Notes: a model not told the origin generated them from the letters alone. DNA of 64,000 nucleotides from Pectinophora gossypiella (GCF_024362695.1 NC_065426.1:6230236-6294235); one strand, 5' to 3'; counted from the stretch's first letter, positions 19,715 through 30,660 are shown. Made by a program: numbers and translations.

Positions 19715-20316
19715 AAGCTAGTTAGAACAACACAAACACTTTATACTAATAGTTTTCGATTGTAAATCAATTTAGACCTGTTGTTAGCATTATCAAACAA
19801 AGGTATCTGCATAACAGAGGGTTGAAATCTGATGTTAAGCTGTGTTTAGCTCGCTGTATTCTGGTTTCAAGAGGGATTTTACGCTCGCTACGAAATTTAT
19901 ACAATGCAGTTAGGTAGGTACTATGTTAAATTGTAGGTAATCCACTTTATTTAACGTACTTAATACCTACATACATAGGACACACGCCTATAGTCCCGAA
20001 GGAGGTAAGCAAAGTCACAACTTCAGAAGTCAAGTTTAGTTTTCGATTTATTTTTTTCATACCATTTAAACGTTGTTTAAAGAAAGCTTAGAGGATCTAT
20101 GATTTTTTTTCTTTTAATAATTTTATTTTCAATTATTGTTCTATTTAATTTGCTAACTTAAGTTTATACTTTTTATTATCAGTGTTGTGTGCGTCTATAA
20201 TTGGCAGGCATACGGGAACTTTTCCTATATGTATTTTATATTGTGTGTTTGTGTATGTACTGCTGTTGATGTACCATAATAAATAAATAAATATAATAAA
20301 GTCAACTAAAATGGTA
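19715..20316. other. AT-rich spacer
   Basis: Near 19985-20030 is a faint LINE-G-like tail (ACGCCTATAGTCCCG). Otherwise nothing is recognised. Confidence 0.35.
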
Positions 20317-20528
20317 AGTGCTTTCGAAGGCACGTTAAACCATTAGTCCCGGTTCCTACTTACTGATGTAAGAAAGTAGTCGTTACATGAGCCATGTCAG
20401 GGGCCTTTGGTGGCTCATGTAAGTAAGAAGTCCTAGTAAGTAATGTAATGTAAGTAAGTGGCTCATGTAACAATAATCCTGACACCAATATTGATGAAGA
20501 TCGTAATCACAGCCCACACGATAAAAGG
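20317..20528 (+). mobile_element. SINE family A, 5' truncated
   Basis: Begins inside the shared core (GGCACGTTAAACCATTAGTC) and ends CCCACACGATAAAAGGA. The segment TGGCTCATGTAAGTAAG is duplicated inside the copy, giving a 60-bp longer middle than its relatives. Confidence 0.8.
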
Positions 20529-20854
20529 AGAAATCAGCCATTAAAAATTCTCTTTACAATAATAATGTCTGAAGTAAAAAAATCAACATGGCTATCGCTA
20601 AGTAATACTATGTACCTTATCTAGTTGGTTGTAAGTTTTTCAAAGAGCCGCTAGTATTGACTTACTGACTTTAAGTTGGCTCGAGTCGGAACCGTCAACT
20701 TAGAATTGATCTTAGCTCTTTGTGTTGCAATTATTTTAGAGTTCCGCCAGAGTCGGCTAACTAAGCTAAATAGAACAGGCGCAGTGGGAGTAGCTTATTT
20801 TCAGCTTCTCTTTATCTGGAAGAAATTGCTTTAGATAAATAAAGCCACCCTTTT

Positions 20855-21125
20855 GTATTCCTTCTTATCTTATCTTATCTTATCTAGCCTAAAGTGTCCC
20901 ACTGCTGGGCAAAGGCCTCCCTCCATTTCTTCAGGACTCTCTCTCCAGTGCTTCCTCCGGCCAGCCTTCCAAGAAAGCATCCAAGTCGTCGCGCCATCTC
21001 CGCCTCGGTCTGCCACGCCTGCGTCTGTCTCTATTCGGAGACCATTCTGTGATGATCTTAGCCCACAGGTCGTTAGGCATCCGACAGACGTGACCTGCCC
21101 AATCCCACTTCAATGTTTCCTTCAA
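20855..21125 (-). pseudogene. LINE RT C-terminus with (TAAGA)n tail, likely partner of SINEs B and C
   Basis: The minus strand codes LKWDWAGHVCRM, then RDRRRRGRPRRRWRDDLD and a WPEEALERES-like end, the basic C-terminal block of RTE-like LINEs. The 3' UTR is GGCCTTTGCCCAGCAGTGGG followed by ACACTTTAGGCT and (TAAGA)n. RT palm and endonuclease are missing. The UTR closely resembles the tails of SINE B and SINE C in this window. Confidence 0.82.
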
Positions 21126-21239
21126 TGTGTTGTTGTATTCCTTCTATGTTTTGTATAAGTTTTTATGTCATGTATTTGTTCTGTTAAGTTATATTTGCTT
21201 GGATGCGATTTTCTGCTTCCGGCATGTTTTATTACTCGA

Positions 21240-21498
21240 ATGCCACGAAGCAAAAAGAAGGATTGTGTTTGACCGCTTTGTATTTATGTGTGTATGCACG
21301 TCTGTTTCAACCTAAATTCTAAACCACCTGACAGAATTTAACAAATGAGGTGTCGCTAGAAGCGTCTTGATTGTCCGGTGGTTATAGGCTATGAGACGTC
21401 ACGCTATATTCAATGTGGCGCCCGCTAGAGAACATAAACTTATAACGAAAAATAATCATTTTCGAATGGTAGTGTGTTGGGTATCAAATGTAATGTCT
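21240..21498 (+). repeat. Dispersed repeat N
   Basis: Starts GAAGCAAAAAGAAGG and includes GAAGCGTCTTGATTGTC, GACGTCACGCTA and ATTCAATGTGGCGCCC. The same order is seen at 53310-53590 with similar spacing. No coding frame; class unknown. Confidence 0.65.
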
Positions 21499-21613
21499 TG
21501 ATTTGCACACTTCAAATATAAACACATACAGTGTGTACAGTGTGTTTATAGTTGTAAACATTACCCAATGTTTACAAATTCTTCAAATTCAATAAAGTTG
21601 TATATAGTTAGTC

Positions 21614-21908
21614 GAGGAGCTCGGTGGCGCAGCGGTAAACGCGCTCGGTCTGCGATTGTTGAAGTTAAGCAACTTTCGCAAAGGCCGGTCATAGGATGGG
21701 TGACCACAAAAAAAAGTTTTCATCTCGAGCTCCTCCGTACTTCGGAAGGCACGTTAAGCCGTTGGTCCCGGCTGCATTAGCAGTCGTTAATAACCATCAT
21801 TCCGCACTGGGCCCGCGTGATGGTTTAAGGCCCGATCTCCCCATCCATCCTTAGGGAAGGCCCGTGCCCCAGCAGTGGGGACGTTAATGGGCTGATGATG
21901 ATGATGAT
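21614..21908 (+). mobile_element. SINE family C, full length with target-site duplication
   Basis: Complete head, A-run, core and (GAT)n tail. Perfect 12-bp duplication GTATATAGTTAG at 21600-21611 and 21909-21920. Confidence 0.93.
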
Positions 21909-22213
21909 GTATATAGTTAGCCCGTGTAGAGTTAGAAGCTTGGCTCTACATGAGATCTGATAACTTTTTGACATTGTGATCGATATGATCTCCTCTTGGC
22001 ACATATTATTATTACATGAACATTTTTTTGTTGGTCTATTTTGTTGTTTCATACTTTTTAGAGCATGATTTTTCCGGAGTTGGATTTTAATTTTAGTTTT
22101 TAAACTGATATTTTAATAACTCTACCTGACAGAGCATTAATACGATGGTTGCCACGTTCCAGGACAAAACATCGAAAGACGAGAGGCTAAACATGACAAC
22201 ATAACAAAAAATC

Positions 22214-22372
22214 ACTACTATATCCTAATGGGAGTAGTCAGAGGTACATCCATCGCAAAATGAACTAAGTTCCCATACTTTGACGAGCTTTCTGTTCGAC
22301 CAACCTGATAGGTAGTGAGCTGTACTGCCTTCTATAATGGTCGAGCCAACAGTGTTAGTGAGACAAGAGGCA
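22214..22372 (-). mobile_element. SINE family D fragment
   Basis: The minus strand reads AGCTCACTACCTATCAGG, then TTGGTCGAACAGAAAGCTCG, a GATGGATGTACCTCTGACT stretch and TCCCATTAGGATATAG. The head is missing. Confidence 0.7.
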
Positions 22373-22679
22373 AAAAGCACTCTAAAATGGCACATTGTCC
22401 TGTACAAAACTTCCATAAAAGCTCCCATATCGCACAATACAACACTAATGTGACTTTTAATTTTCATTTAACAAATATAATATTATATTAAACATGGTAA
22501 CCCTACCGTCGAGTGAAATATTAAAGGCAGATCGTAGGATATTAGTAATTCATCAGTCAAAGTCCCTCTGGCTGGCACCCTCGATTCATTATATATCACG
22601 GAAGGGGAATTTTATAACCTAGACTATTCCAGATTACGAATAACGTTTACGAGATAATTATCATATTTGAACTTTCATG

Positions 22680-22738
22680 AAACTTGTCCATGCTACACCG
22701 ACAAGAGCGTGGCTCTTAAATTAGTGATGATGATGAAA
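22680..22738 (+). repeat. Single arm of fold-back family P
   Basis: Reads CTACACCGACAAGAGCGTGG then CTCTTAAATTAGTGATGATG. Related copy at 23455-23500. Confidence 0.6.
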
Positions 22739-22823
22739 GTTTAAATTTTTATTAAGTTTTTAGTTTCTTTTTTCTAATCTTGTGACTAAGTTTTACACGT
22801 GTGTATTCTAAATAGCTGTACTA

Positions 22824-22967
22824 TACAGGGTGTTAGTGACATCGTAACGAAAACTTTGAGGGATGATTCAGGCCATGATTCTGAGTTAATATCAAGTGGA
22901 ATTTTCCGTCGCACAATTCATGATTTTTTTTTTAGTTTTTTAAATTATTTTCAGTTAACACCCTGTA
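22824..22967. mobile_element. Palindromic MITE (family E), right arm largely deleted
   Basis: The left arm is complete (TACAGGGTGTTAGTGACATC) but the right side keeps only TTAACACCCTGTA. An open frame across it (22799-22981) is chance. Confidence 0.78.
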
Positions 22968-23724
22968 TACTTTGTACCTAATTACTTAGTAATAATGTTT
23001 AGTTAGATATTATAATATTTACATATTATTATAATAAGGCACCTAGTTTCGCCTCTTTTATATTGCCGTGCCCTTGCAGGTTGTCACATGTACCTTTTTA
23101 CTATGTTCCACCTTAATTTATGTCTGTGATATGCAATAAATGAATATGAATATGAAAGTTGTACGTTGTATAATCCACTTTAGCCAGTTTTTAGATAGTT
23201 GTTTACTTATATATTACATGTACAAAATCTCTTCGCCAATATCGAATATCGTAACATGCAAAAAATGAACCGTGTTAACGAGGTATAGATATAGACATGT
23301 ACACTATACAATGTGCACTGTTTGAAAATTATTGCAGCGTAATTTTAAATTATTCACTTATTATTTAAGTGTGACAATACATTAATGAAAACTCATCATC
23401 ATCTCCCTAGCACTATCACTAACCCTATCACTAGCACCCTAGCACCTTTAGCACTATCTATTAGAGCGTCGCTCTTAAATTAGTGATAATGTGATGATGT
23501 ATTTTTTTTAACATTATCTTTATTATTTTTATTCTTGGTTTTCTGTTTTCATTGTGTATAATTTTATGTTGTTGTAGTGTCCTTACAGGGTTCCTGTTTG
23601 TACTTTCCTCCACTTTTAAGACCTCTACAAAACATCAGGAATGCAATAAATATCTTATCTTATCCCGTTTTTCTTATTATATCTTTAAAAAGTGAAATTA
23701 TTATAAATTAGTTTTCATAAATGT
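22968..23724. other. LINE-tail-like AT-rich sequence
   Basis: Short AATAAA-bearing ends at 23135-23155 (TGCAATAAATGAATATGAAT) and 23640-23660 (TGCAATAAATATCTTATC) look like 3' tails of 5'-truncated LINEs. The upstream parts are not recognisable. Confidence 0.4.
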
Positions 23725-23820
23725 CAAACAGGCAGTTGCTTCCGTAAAAAACCGGACCTGTCAAATCTTCACGTTAGGTAAGCGGACCCTGTGGAAAACG
23801 GGATAATGCTAGGGAGATGG
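23724..23820 (+). mobile_element. SINE family F, 3' third only
   Basis: Matches 18150-18240 of the full copy: CAGGCAGTTGCTTCCGT, CCGGACCTGTCAAATC and AACGGGATAATGCTAGGGA. Confidence 0.78.
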
Positions 23821-24130
23821 TGGTGTGTACAGGAATCAGCATCAGTGTTCACCAAGCTGCTTCGTAATGATAAAAAATCTGTTCATTATTATATCCCGTA
23901 CGATACCCACTCATTCAAATTCACAACATTTTTATATTTTATACGAAAAGCTTTATCTGGAAACGAGTTTTAAATTCCAACAAAGTTGCCGAGATACTAT
24001 CGAGCATCCCATAAAAAATTCGCTTTAAAATGTTCTATTGAAGTTTTCATATAAAACCCTGGATATATTTGCCGATGCTTGTTTGCTTGAAATATATATT
24101 AAAAATGTTATAACATGCATTACTAGTATA

Positions 24131-24281
24131 GACATCGTAACGAAAACTTTGAGGGATGATTGAGCCCATGATTCTGAGTTGATATCAAGTCAAATTTTTC
24201 GTCGCTAAAGTATCAATATCAACTCAGAATCATAGTCTGAATCATCCCCCTCAGTATTCGTTACGGTGTCACTAACACCCA
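24131..24281. mobile_element. Palindromic MITE (family E), shortened middle
   Basis: Runs from GACATCGTAACGAAAAC to CACTAACACCC with both arms present and only a short loop between them. The left terminus is missing. Confidence 0.75.
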
Positions 24282-24324
24282 TACGTACTTGTATGGTTAA
24301 CTGTACGTACTTTTACGTGGTATA

Positions 24325-24442
24325 AGTAACATCGTAGATAACGAAAACTAAGGGGAGTGATTCAGTGACTTGATATTAACTCAAAATCATGGTCTAAATC
24401 ATTCTCCTCAGTATTCGTTACGAACTCACTAACACTCTGTAT
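24325..24442. mobile_element. Palindromic MITE (family E), second copy in tandem
   Basis: Begins AGTAACATCGTAG and ends CACTAACACTCTGTA, with a strongly shortened left arm. It lies 43 bp from the previous copy, in the same polarity by its stronger right arm. Confidence 0.72.
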
Positions 24443-24749
24443 ACATTATTACTACTATGTGCATTATTACTATTACTTGTACGGTATTCTGCCTGATTGT
24501 TAAAATTGAATTAGTACTCGTATATGCAATAAAGTATGTTTGATTTGATCACTTATATAATGGCACACCACGGTACAGTCATGAGCAATATCATGTACTT
24601 ACCCACTTTAGAACCCTGTCGCACTATCATATTTGACATTTAACGAGAATTACGGTTTAATTTGTCAAAAAAGTTAATGTGACATGGTACCAGAGTTTAT
24701 ACATATTAATGCTCGTGACCGTACATGGGGCCTACGCCGACTCAATATT

Positions 24750-24812
24750 ATTCAGACACTAAATTAAGGTCATCGACCTTGCAACTCACACGAAAGAAGA
24801 AGAATATAATAT
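24750..24812 (+). repeat. SINE family A 3'-end remnant
   Basis: Only GGTCATCGACCTTGCAACTC and CACGAAAGAAGAAGAAT remain, matching the last 50 bp of SINE A. Confidence 0.45.
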
Positions 24813-25184
24813 CAACAAAATATAAAGCCTGTTTGTATATCTTCATATGCATTGAATACACAAACCAGGCAACTAACAAAATATTATGAATTCCATCAAA
24901 AAATATTTCATAGCGAACAGAATTTTCAAACAAACTGAGAATGCGCGGCTTTTTCATGAATATCCACTTAAAAAGGAATGTTAACCCGAAAATAAAGTTA
25001 TTCCAGCTGGGAAGTTAAAGTACGTCGGTGCCTCAACGAAATATGCAAAATATATTACGAACCTACACTAAATCAGTTTTATAACTAAAAAAGTTTCTTG
25101 AACGCAGAGCCGTATTTGGGTGCTTTGTTACTGGGCAACGTCACTACATAGTATAACACAAAGTCGCTTATTCTGTTCCTATAT

Positions 25185-25442
25185 CCCTACGAATAAATAA
25201 TAAATTTATTCTTAGCTATACGTATATCCCTATGTACGCTTAAATCTTTAAAACTACGCAACGGATTTTGATGCAGTTTTTTTCAATAGATAGAATGATT
25301 CAAGAGGAAGGTTTATATGTATAATAACATCCATTAAATAGTGGAGAAATACTGTTACTTTTGAGGTTTTTAATGTGATGTCGTAAATAATTTCATTTTT
25401 TCCTCAGCATTGCACCCGAGCGAAGCCGGGGCGGGTCGCTAG
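25185..25442 (+). mobile_element. Helitron-like non-autonomous element, 3' end
   Basis: Ends GCACCCGAGCGAAGCCGGGG then CGGGTCGCTAG, with a short GC hairpin just before CTAG and T following, as at Helitron 3' ends. The upstream CGCAACGGATTTTGATGC and ATTCAAGAGGAAGGTTTAT are familiar from lepidopteran Helitrons. The 5' TC end is not secure. Confidence 0.7.
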
Positions 25443-25449
25443 TTCATTA

Positions 25450-25592
25450 TAAACGGCGATACGGCTCACCACCAATTACTTTGGTTAAACAGAAAGCTTG
25501 GTGATGTGTGGGTACTTAGTTCACCTTGCCATGGATGTACCTCTGATTACCCCATTAGGATATAAATCGTGAGCATATGTTATGCTATTTTC
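25450..25592 (+). mobile_element. SINE family D fragment
   Basis: Body GGCGATACGGCTCACCACC to tail ACCCCATTAGGATATAAATC. It abuts the Helitron CTAG end 8 bp away. Confidence 0.72.
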
Positions 25593-26287
25593 ATGTCAAA
25601 TTGCAATATTGCTTTTTAGGTAATTTGCTTCATTTGGCTGTTTTAGACACTCTGCAGTTTATTGATACATATTTTAAATGCTATCAAATTGGAAATTGTT
25701 TTGATAAAAGAACTATTTTTGAGCTATGAGATTTGTTGATTTGTTGAAGGTTGATGATTTGTTTCTTTAAAATATGTTTAGGGTTTTTCAGGTAGATATT
25801 TGAACACAAAACCGCCCTTCCAACACCGGAAGAGCTGAGTATCTCAGTTTATCTTAGTTTCCTGCGTTACAAAACTAATCTTGAAAACTTCTGGACCAAG
25901 TTTTGTTCAAGGGGGTTAAAAAATCTACATAGGAACAATTCATTTCAATTCAGTTATAGGTACTGATATTGTTATGTTTGACAAATGATTATATTATGTT
26001 CTGCTTGTTTGCAATTAAGTATATTTGTTTTGATTTCATTTAAAAACCAATATACCAATTTACAAACAATTAATTAACAAATATCAAATAGCAACATTGC
26101 TTTCTTAATTGAATTACAATTATCAATGAAGCCTTTTTAACTCCCCAGTTTCTACTATAATATAATTGTGATGTGTATACTTCGGAAACTATTTTGTCAA
26201 TTGAACCATAATTATGCATCGTCGTGTAAGGAACATATACCAATATGTTTGTGATTGGAAAAAAAACATGTAAGTACGTCTATATCA
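25593..26287. other. No gene recognised
   Basis: AT-rich sequence with many stop codons in all frames. No repeat family is identified. Confidence 0.4.
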
Positions 26288-26412
26288 TCGTGTGGTTATT
26301 ATTGAGCCGCCAAATCCTCAATGTATTGTAACGCCTACGTACCTACATCCTCCTTGCATAAGTAAGTAGTTACCGGGGCCAACGGCTTAACGTGCCTTTC
26401 AAAACACGTTTG
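26288..26412 (-). mobile_element. SINE family A fragment
   Basis: Contains TATTGAGCCGCCAAATCC, then a GTAACGCCTACGTACC stretch, GGGGCCAACGGCTTAACG and GCCTTTCAAAACACG. The head is lost. Confidence 0.65.
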
Positions 26413-26640
26413 TAATTAGGAACAAAACAGAACAAGGATATAGCATTTTCTTTTACGTGTAATAAAAAAATGGGGTGCAAAACTGCACCGTCACTGGAGG
26501 CGCAATATAACAGTCACAAACCACGGGTTTCTCAGAATGTTAAGTGTGGAGTGGTATAAATTCAGCGACTACTCCGTCGCGACTCATTTCGGAAAGTGTA
26601 ACTTTTTTCGGAAGTGGATGGAGTAGGCAACGGTTACGAA

Positions 26641-26757
26641 TTGAGCCGTCCAAAGCCCCTGACTTGGCTCATGTAACGACTTCATACATAATAGCCAGGA
26701 CGGACTGTTAACTTGCCCTCTGAAGCACGCATCATCTTGTAGTAAAGAAGTTTGCCA
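26641..26757 (-). mobile_element. SINE family A fragment
   Basis: Reads TGAGCCGTCCAAAGCCCC, CTCATGTAACGACTTC and CTCTGAAGCACGCATCATC, a second decayed piece about 230 bp from the first. Confidence 0.6.
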
Positions 26758-26759
26758 CC

Positions 26760-27424
26760 TTATCTTCAATGAGAGACTTTCCAGGCCAGGTTTCGCCAAA
26801 AATAATATAGATGGCGCTGTTCAGATTTCACTTGCTAATTACCTACTTTCTCATTACTCGGGTACATAATTATTCAAATATACAATGTAATGGCAGAAGC
26901 ATATTTATATACAATAAATGTTGCGTGTTATTTGAATCACATTATGTATTGAATTATGTTGCTTCTTGCCTATATTGCTACTGTTTATTTTGATGAGAAA
27001 CGTAACACGGAAAATCCCTCATTGATACAATGATAAAAACTTTTCCCGGGTACTCTTTGGTGTTGCAAATATCCATTTAGACAATAACAATTCAAAGTGT
27101 TGATACTATGTTACTTACTGAATAAAGATATTTTTGAATTTGAATTTGAGACGACGATGATTTGAACTTAAATTTGAAGCAACGATATTACCTTCTGCCT
27201 ATATGGGACCATTACGACCGATATTTTATTTATTTTTTGTTCTTTTTACGTTTCTGTCATTTCACTGAAATGACATGTCATTTATAAGTTTTTTTTTTAA
27301 TGTTTTAGTATTGTTATATGCCATAGCGTCCTCTAATAATAAATACTTTTCTTTCTATCCTTGGTAAGAGCAAGTCTAGGTAGCAGTTTATTCTTTTAAA
27401 CAAAAGAATATCCACAAATAATAA
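26760..27424. other. No gene recognised
   Basis: AT-rich, with a TTTGAATTTGAATTTGAG tract at 27135-27152. Short open frames have no family support. Confidence 0.4.
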
Positions 27425-27720
27425 AAAAGATTGAATTGGTTTGGACACGTAGAACAGATGAAGGATAATAGGATTACGAATCCGATATATAAAGCAAAGG
27501 TAGATGGTGGCAAAGGAAGACCCTAAAGGGCATATATTGACCATATTGGAGTTGTCCTTAGAAAAATTTAGTATGATCTATCTACTCTGAACCGGCGTGC
27601 GTGTATAAAACGATTGATGAATGTAGAGGAAGCATGAGAAGTGTGTTAGGATCGAAGCAAATGGAATTCCATAGTCTGCTTACCCCGTTGGGAAATATGT
27701 ATGAGTTTATGTAGGTATGT
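27425..27720 (+). pseudogene. LINE RT C-terminus (family G) with in-frame stops
   Basis: Extends further upstream than the 9.7-kb copy: it begins WFGHVEQMKDNRITNPIYKA, then a GRPx-type basic block and RACIKRLMNVEEA. TAA after the GRP motif and TGA in the EEA-E block interrupt it, so it is older or less conserved than the 9.7-kb copy. Confidence 0.78.
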
Positions 27721-27995
27721 GTGTAATAAAAAAGGTACTTCTAAAATTCTCACCTCTATGGCGCCATTCCTCACTCGCGTAGCTACAGAAGGTGTATTAA
27801 ATTAAATAAATTTAAGCTCCACTCAGAGCGACAGAGCGCAAGACTTGTTGTGTATATGATTACGTTTCCTGTGTATGTTATATTGTTCAACATGTTATTT
27901 GTTTGTAAGTAATTTGTAGGTTTCTTTGCTTTGTACCCTTGATACGTTTTTGGAGGAGATACATACATGGACATAACATAACTACGTAATTATAA

Positions 27996-28163
27996 GCTCA
28001 CTACTATATTGGGGTAGTCCGAGGCACATTCATCGCAAGATGAACTAAGTACACACGTCACCGATCTCTCTGTTAGACCAACGTGGTATGCGGTGAACCG
28101 TTTCGGCTATAATGGTCAAGCCATTTGTGTTAGTAAAAACTAAACTTAAGGTAAATTAATAAC
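27996..28163 (-). mobile_element. SINE family D
   Basis: The minus strand reads AGTTTTTACTAACACAAATGG, then the GAAACGGTTCACCGC body and a CGCAAGATGAACTAAGT-type middle; its tail is at 28000-28020. SINE A follows immediately at 28165. Confidence 0.75.
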
Positions 28164-28164
28164 T

Positions 28165-28494
28165 CAACAAACGTCTGTGGTCCAGTAGTTGAGCGTTGGG
28201 CTCACGATCCGGAGGTCCTAGGTTCAATATCTGATGGGGACATATCACACAAATCACTTTGTGGTCCCCAGTTTGGTTAGGACATTACAGACTGATCACT
28301 TGATTGTCCGAAAGTAAGGTGATCCGTGCTTCGGAAGGCACGTTAAGCCGTTGGTCCCGGTTACTACTTACTGATGTAAGTACATAATCGTTATATGAGT
28401 CATATCAGGGGGCTTTGGCGCCTCAACAATAATCCTGACACCAGGGTCGATGAGGTTGGTACTCCACCTCACAACCCACACGATAAAAGAAGAA
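28165..28494 (+). mobile_element. SINE family A, full length
   Basis: Head with A box TGGTCCAGTAG and a decayed B box GGTTCAATATC, core GCACGTTAAGCCGTTGG, 3' part ending CACGATAAAAGAAGAA. Confidence 0.88.
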
Positions 28495-28699
28495 TAAGTC
28501 AGCAAATCAGGTACCAGTACTACAGTGACATTCAGACATACATAAGGCTAATAAAATAAATACCATATTTTCATAAATATACAGAAGAAGCGTTTTTGTG
28601 ATGGACTGGGGTATTTTTATGTTGTGAAAAAGATATAACGCATTCAGCAGGGCACGTCGAAAAATTAAGAGTTAGGTATGATGTTTGTCATTCATCTAA

Positions 28700-28922
28700 A
28701 GGTGCTGATAAACTTGCGCATTCACTTGTAATGAGCATTTGTGCGAATGTTACAACATGAGAAAAATACAAAAAGATTTTAGCGAGCATTCTATCGAGCG
28801 TTCTTGCTCATGAAAAGATTCATAGCAATGCTTAGCTCGGCTCGTTGTTCAGTTCGACAAATATAAAAACGGCGAATGCTCGATGTTCTGTTACAAGTGA
28901 ATGCTCAAGTCTATCAGCACTT
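28700..28922. mobile_element. Harbinger-like MITE with TAA duplication
   Basis: Imperfect terminal inverted repeats of about 32 bp: left AGGTGCTGATAAACTTGCGC, right (reverse complement) AAGTGCTGATAGACTTGAGC. The repeats continue into ATTCACTTGTAA on both sides. TAA is present immediately outside each end (28697-28699, 28923-28925). The middle has repeated GAGC(A/G)TTC motifs. No coding capacity. Confidence 0.7.
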
Positions 28923-29091
28923 TAACAGTTTACAGATATTTTTTTTGGTATCTTATGACTCATAATGACTAACCTGCAATAAAACAGCGTTGTGGATTAT
29001 GCTCCATGTCCCGTCCTGTAAACGAAAATGTCTTGTTGATGAAATTAGGTCTATACCTATTAGTAATACATATATAAATTAACCAGTTGTT

Positions 29092-29145
29092 CTTGGTGGT
29101 ATAGGCAGAACCTCAACTAATCAAAGACAACTTGCAGCCACTTAT
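29092..29145 (-). pseudogene. LINE tail fragment (family H)
   Basis: On the minus strand GCAAGTTGTCTTTGATTAG and CTGCCTATACCACC match 34510-34600. Confidence 0.5.
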
Positions 29146-29376
29146 GAAGCCTAAAGACGGATATGATGAACCTTCTGGTGACAAGAGAGCCACGAAAGAA
29201 GTCGACGGATTTTAACGGAACTAATTGACAAGTTATAATAATTATTCATCATCTGCGACTGCAGCGCCGCAACTGTGGAACTTCTATCGTAACACGGACT
29301 ATAATTATATTTTAGTCTTCGTTTTTTAAAAACACCGTAAATGTCTAAAACGTGTAAACATCCTTAGCGCTTCAGA

Positions 29377-29420
29377 GCGATATCGGAAGCATTTTGGAGC
29401 CCTCCGGCTTCCGATATCGC
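29377..29420. repeat. Perfect 14-bp inverted repeat hairpin
   Basis: GCGATATCGGAAGC at 29377-29390 pairs with GCTTCCGATATCGC at 29407-29420 around a 16-base loop. The patch is richer in CpG than its surroundings. Confidence 0.7.
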
Positions 29421-29429
29421 GTCTGCGTG

Positions 29430-30520
29430 TGAGTTTTGAACATATATCCCGGAAACCAACAATAAAACAGCCAATATTCAACGACACACGACAAATGAGA
29501 GCAAACGAGCGCTGTATCGCGTCATTTCCGGTACCAACCCCAACTTCCGGGCAAGCAATATACTCTTTAGTTTCAATGTGGTCTTTGTCTAGTAACTGTC
29601 CAGAATAATGATGAAGCTTTTTGAATTGAGACGAGTTGTTTGATTATTTTTTTCTGACAAATGACCAAGTTTGGGGCGAAAAATGCAGTTTAGTATTAAA
29701 TCGAAGAAGCTAAGAATCAATTTTTTGGCATAACAATTGGATCAAAGATATTAGGCTAGTTTCCAACTAGTCAATATTACTTTTTACTAAACGTCATAAC
29801 AATGAATTTCTATGGAATTTGTATGAAAAAGCAATCTGTGGCGTCATAGAAAAACGCGACAAAATGTCACACTTTTTAATAAATTTTTCTTTCTAATTCG
29901 TAAATAAGTTTCGACACCTTTAGATCACTGTCTTTATTTAGTAAACAGAATTTCGTAATTTACGTTTGACTTAGGAAACTACCCAATTGGTGACGAAAAT
30001 AATAATAAAGACTCCCTTCACTAATCTTCATGGTATGAAAGAACACGACGTAATCTTTGCTCGTAGTGAGTAGAATTCCGTGATGTCTACCCCAACGGGA
30101 AATAAGCGTGATCTTAACGTACGTGTATTAAAAGTTGCTTCAAGTTATCTTCCGTTCGCTTCTGGCTTTGTCCACCGTACTTGGCATAAGAATAGTGAGC
30201 TTATCTATGTAACATTGTAATCTACCATCCGCTTTATATCTCCAGGCTTTAAAAGAAATACACATTCGAAGTTTATCCAAACGCTCCCACTTGGCTATTT
30301 TGATCTTAACTTAGTTGAAACTTGGCGTGTCTTGTCCAGAGCGATCTTGCTACAACACCAACTTGACGAGTGCTAAGTGCTTAGAACATTAGTGAACTTA
30401 GCACCTTGTTAGCACCGGGCCACAGATCAGGGAAGCACAATTAAGTCCATAATGAAGAGTAATTGGCGCCTCGTCCACCTAGCATGTTGTTTTAATTTTG
30501 TTAACGGGTAACAATCTCAG
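29430..30520. other. No gene recognised
   Basis: 29740-30000 carries inverted GTTTCCAACTAG/TAGGAAACTACCCA-like motifs that may be ends of an undefined element. 30040-30120 resembles a LINE G tail. Nothing codes. Confidence 0.35.
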
Positions 30521-30534
30521 CCGGGTTTGCTTGA

Positions 30535-30660
30535 CATGACGCGCGAATCATATTGGGCGCTTCGACCAATAAACGATACGAATGCTATCTACGTAGATGG
30601 ACGTCAAACGGCTATTGGTCGAAGGCCTGAAAAAAATTCGCGCCGCGCGCGGCGCGGTTA
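30535..30660. repeat. Imperfect inverted repeat, CpG-rich
   Basis: GCGCGAATCATATTGGGCGC then TTCGACCAATA on the left pairs with TATTGGTCGAAGGCCTG then AATTCGCGC on the right. The same ACGGCTATTGGT motif recurs near 54700. Possibly a small MITE. Confidence 0.45.

Noticed and set aside
20853..21158. Plus-strand 101-codon frame with Pro/Ser content
   Set aside because: Antisense to the LINE C-terminal domain, which shows clear family motifs.
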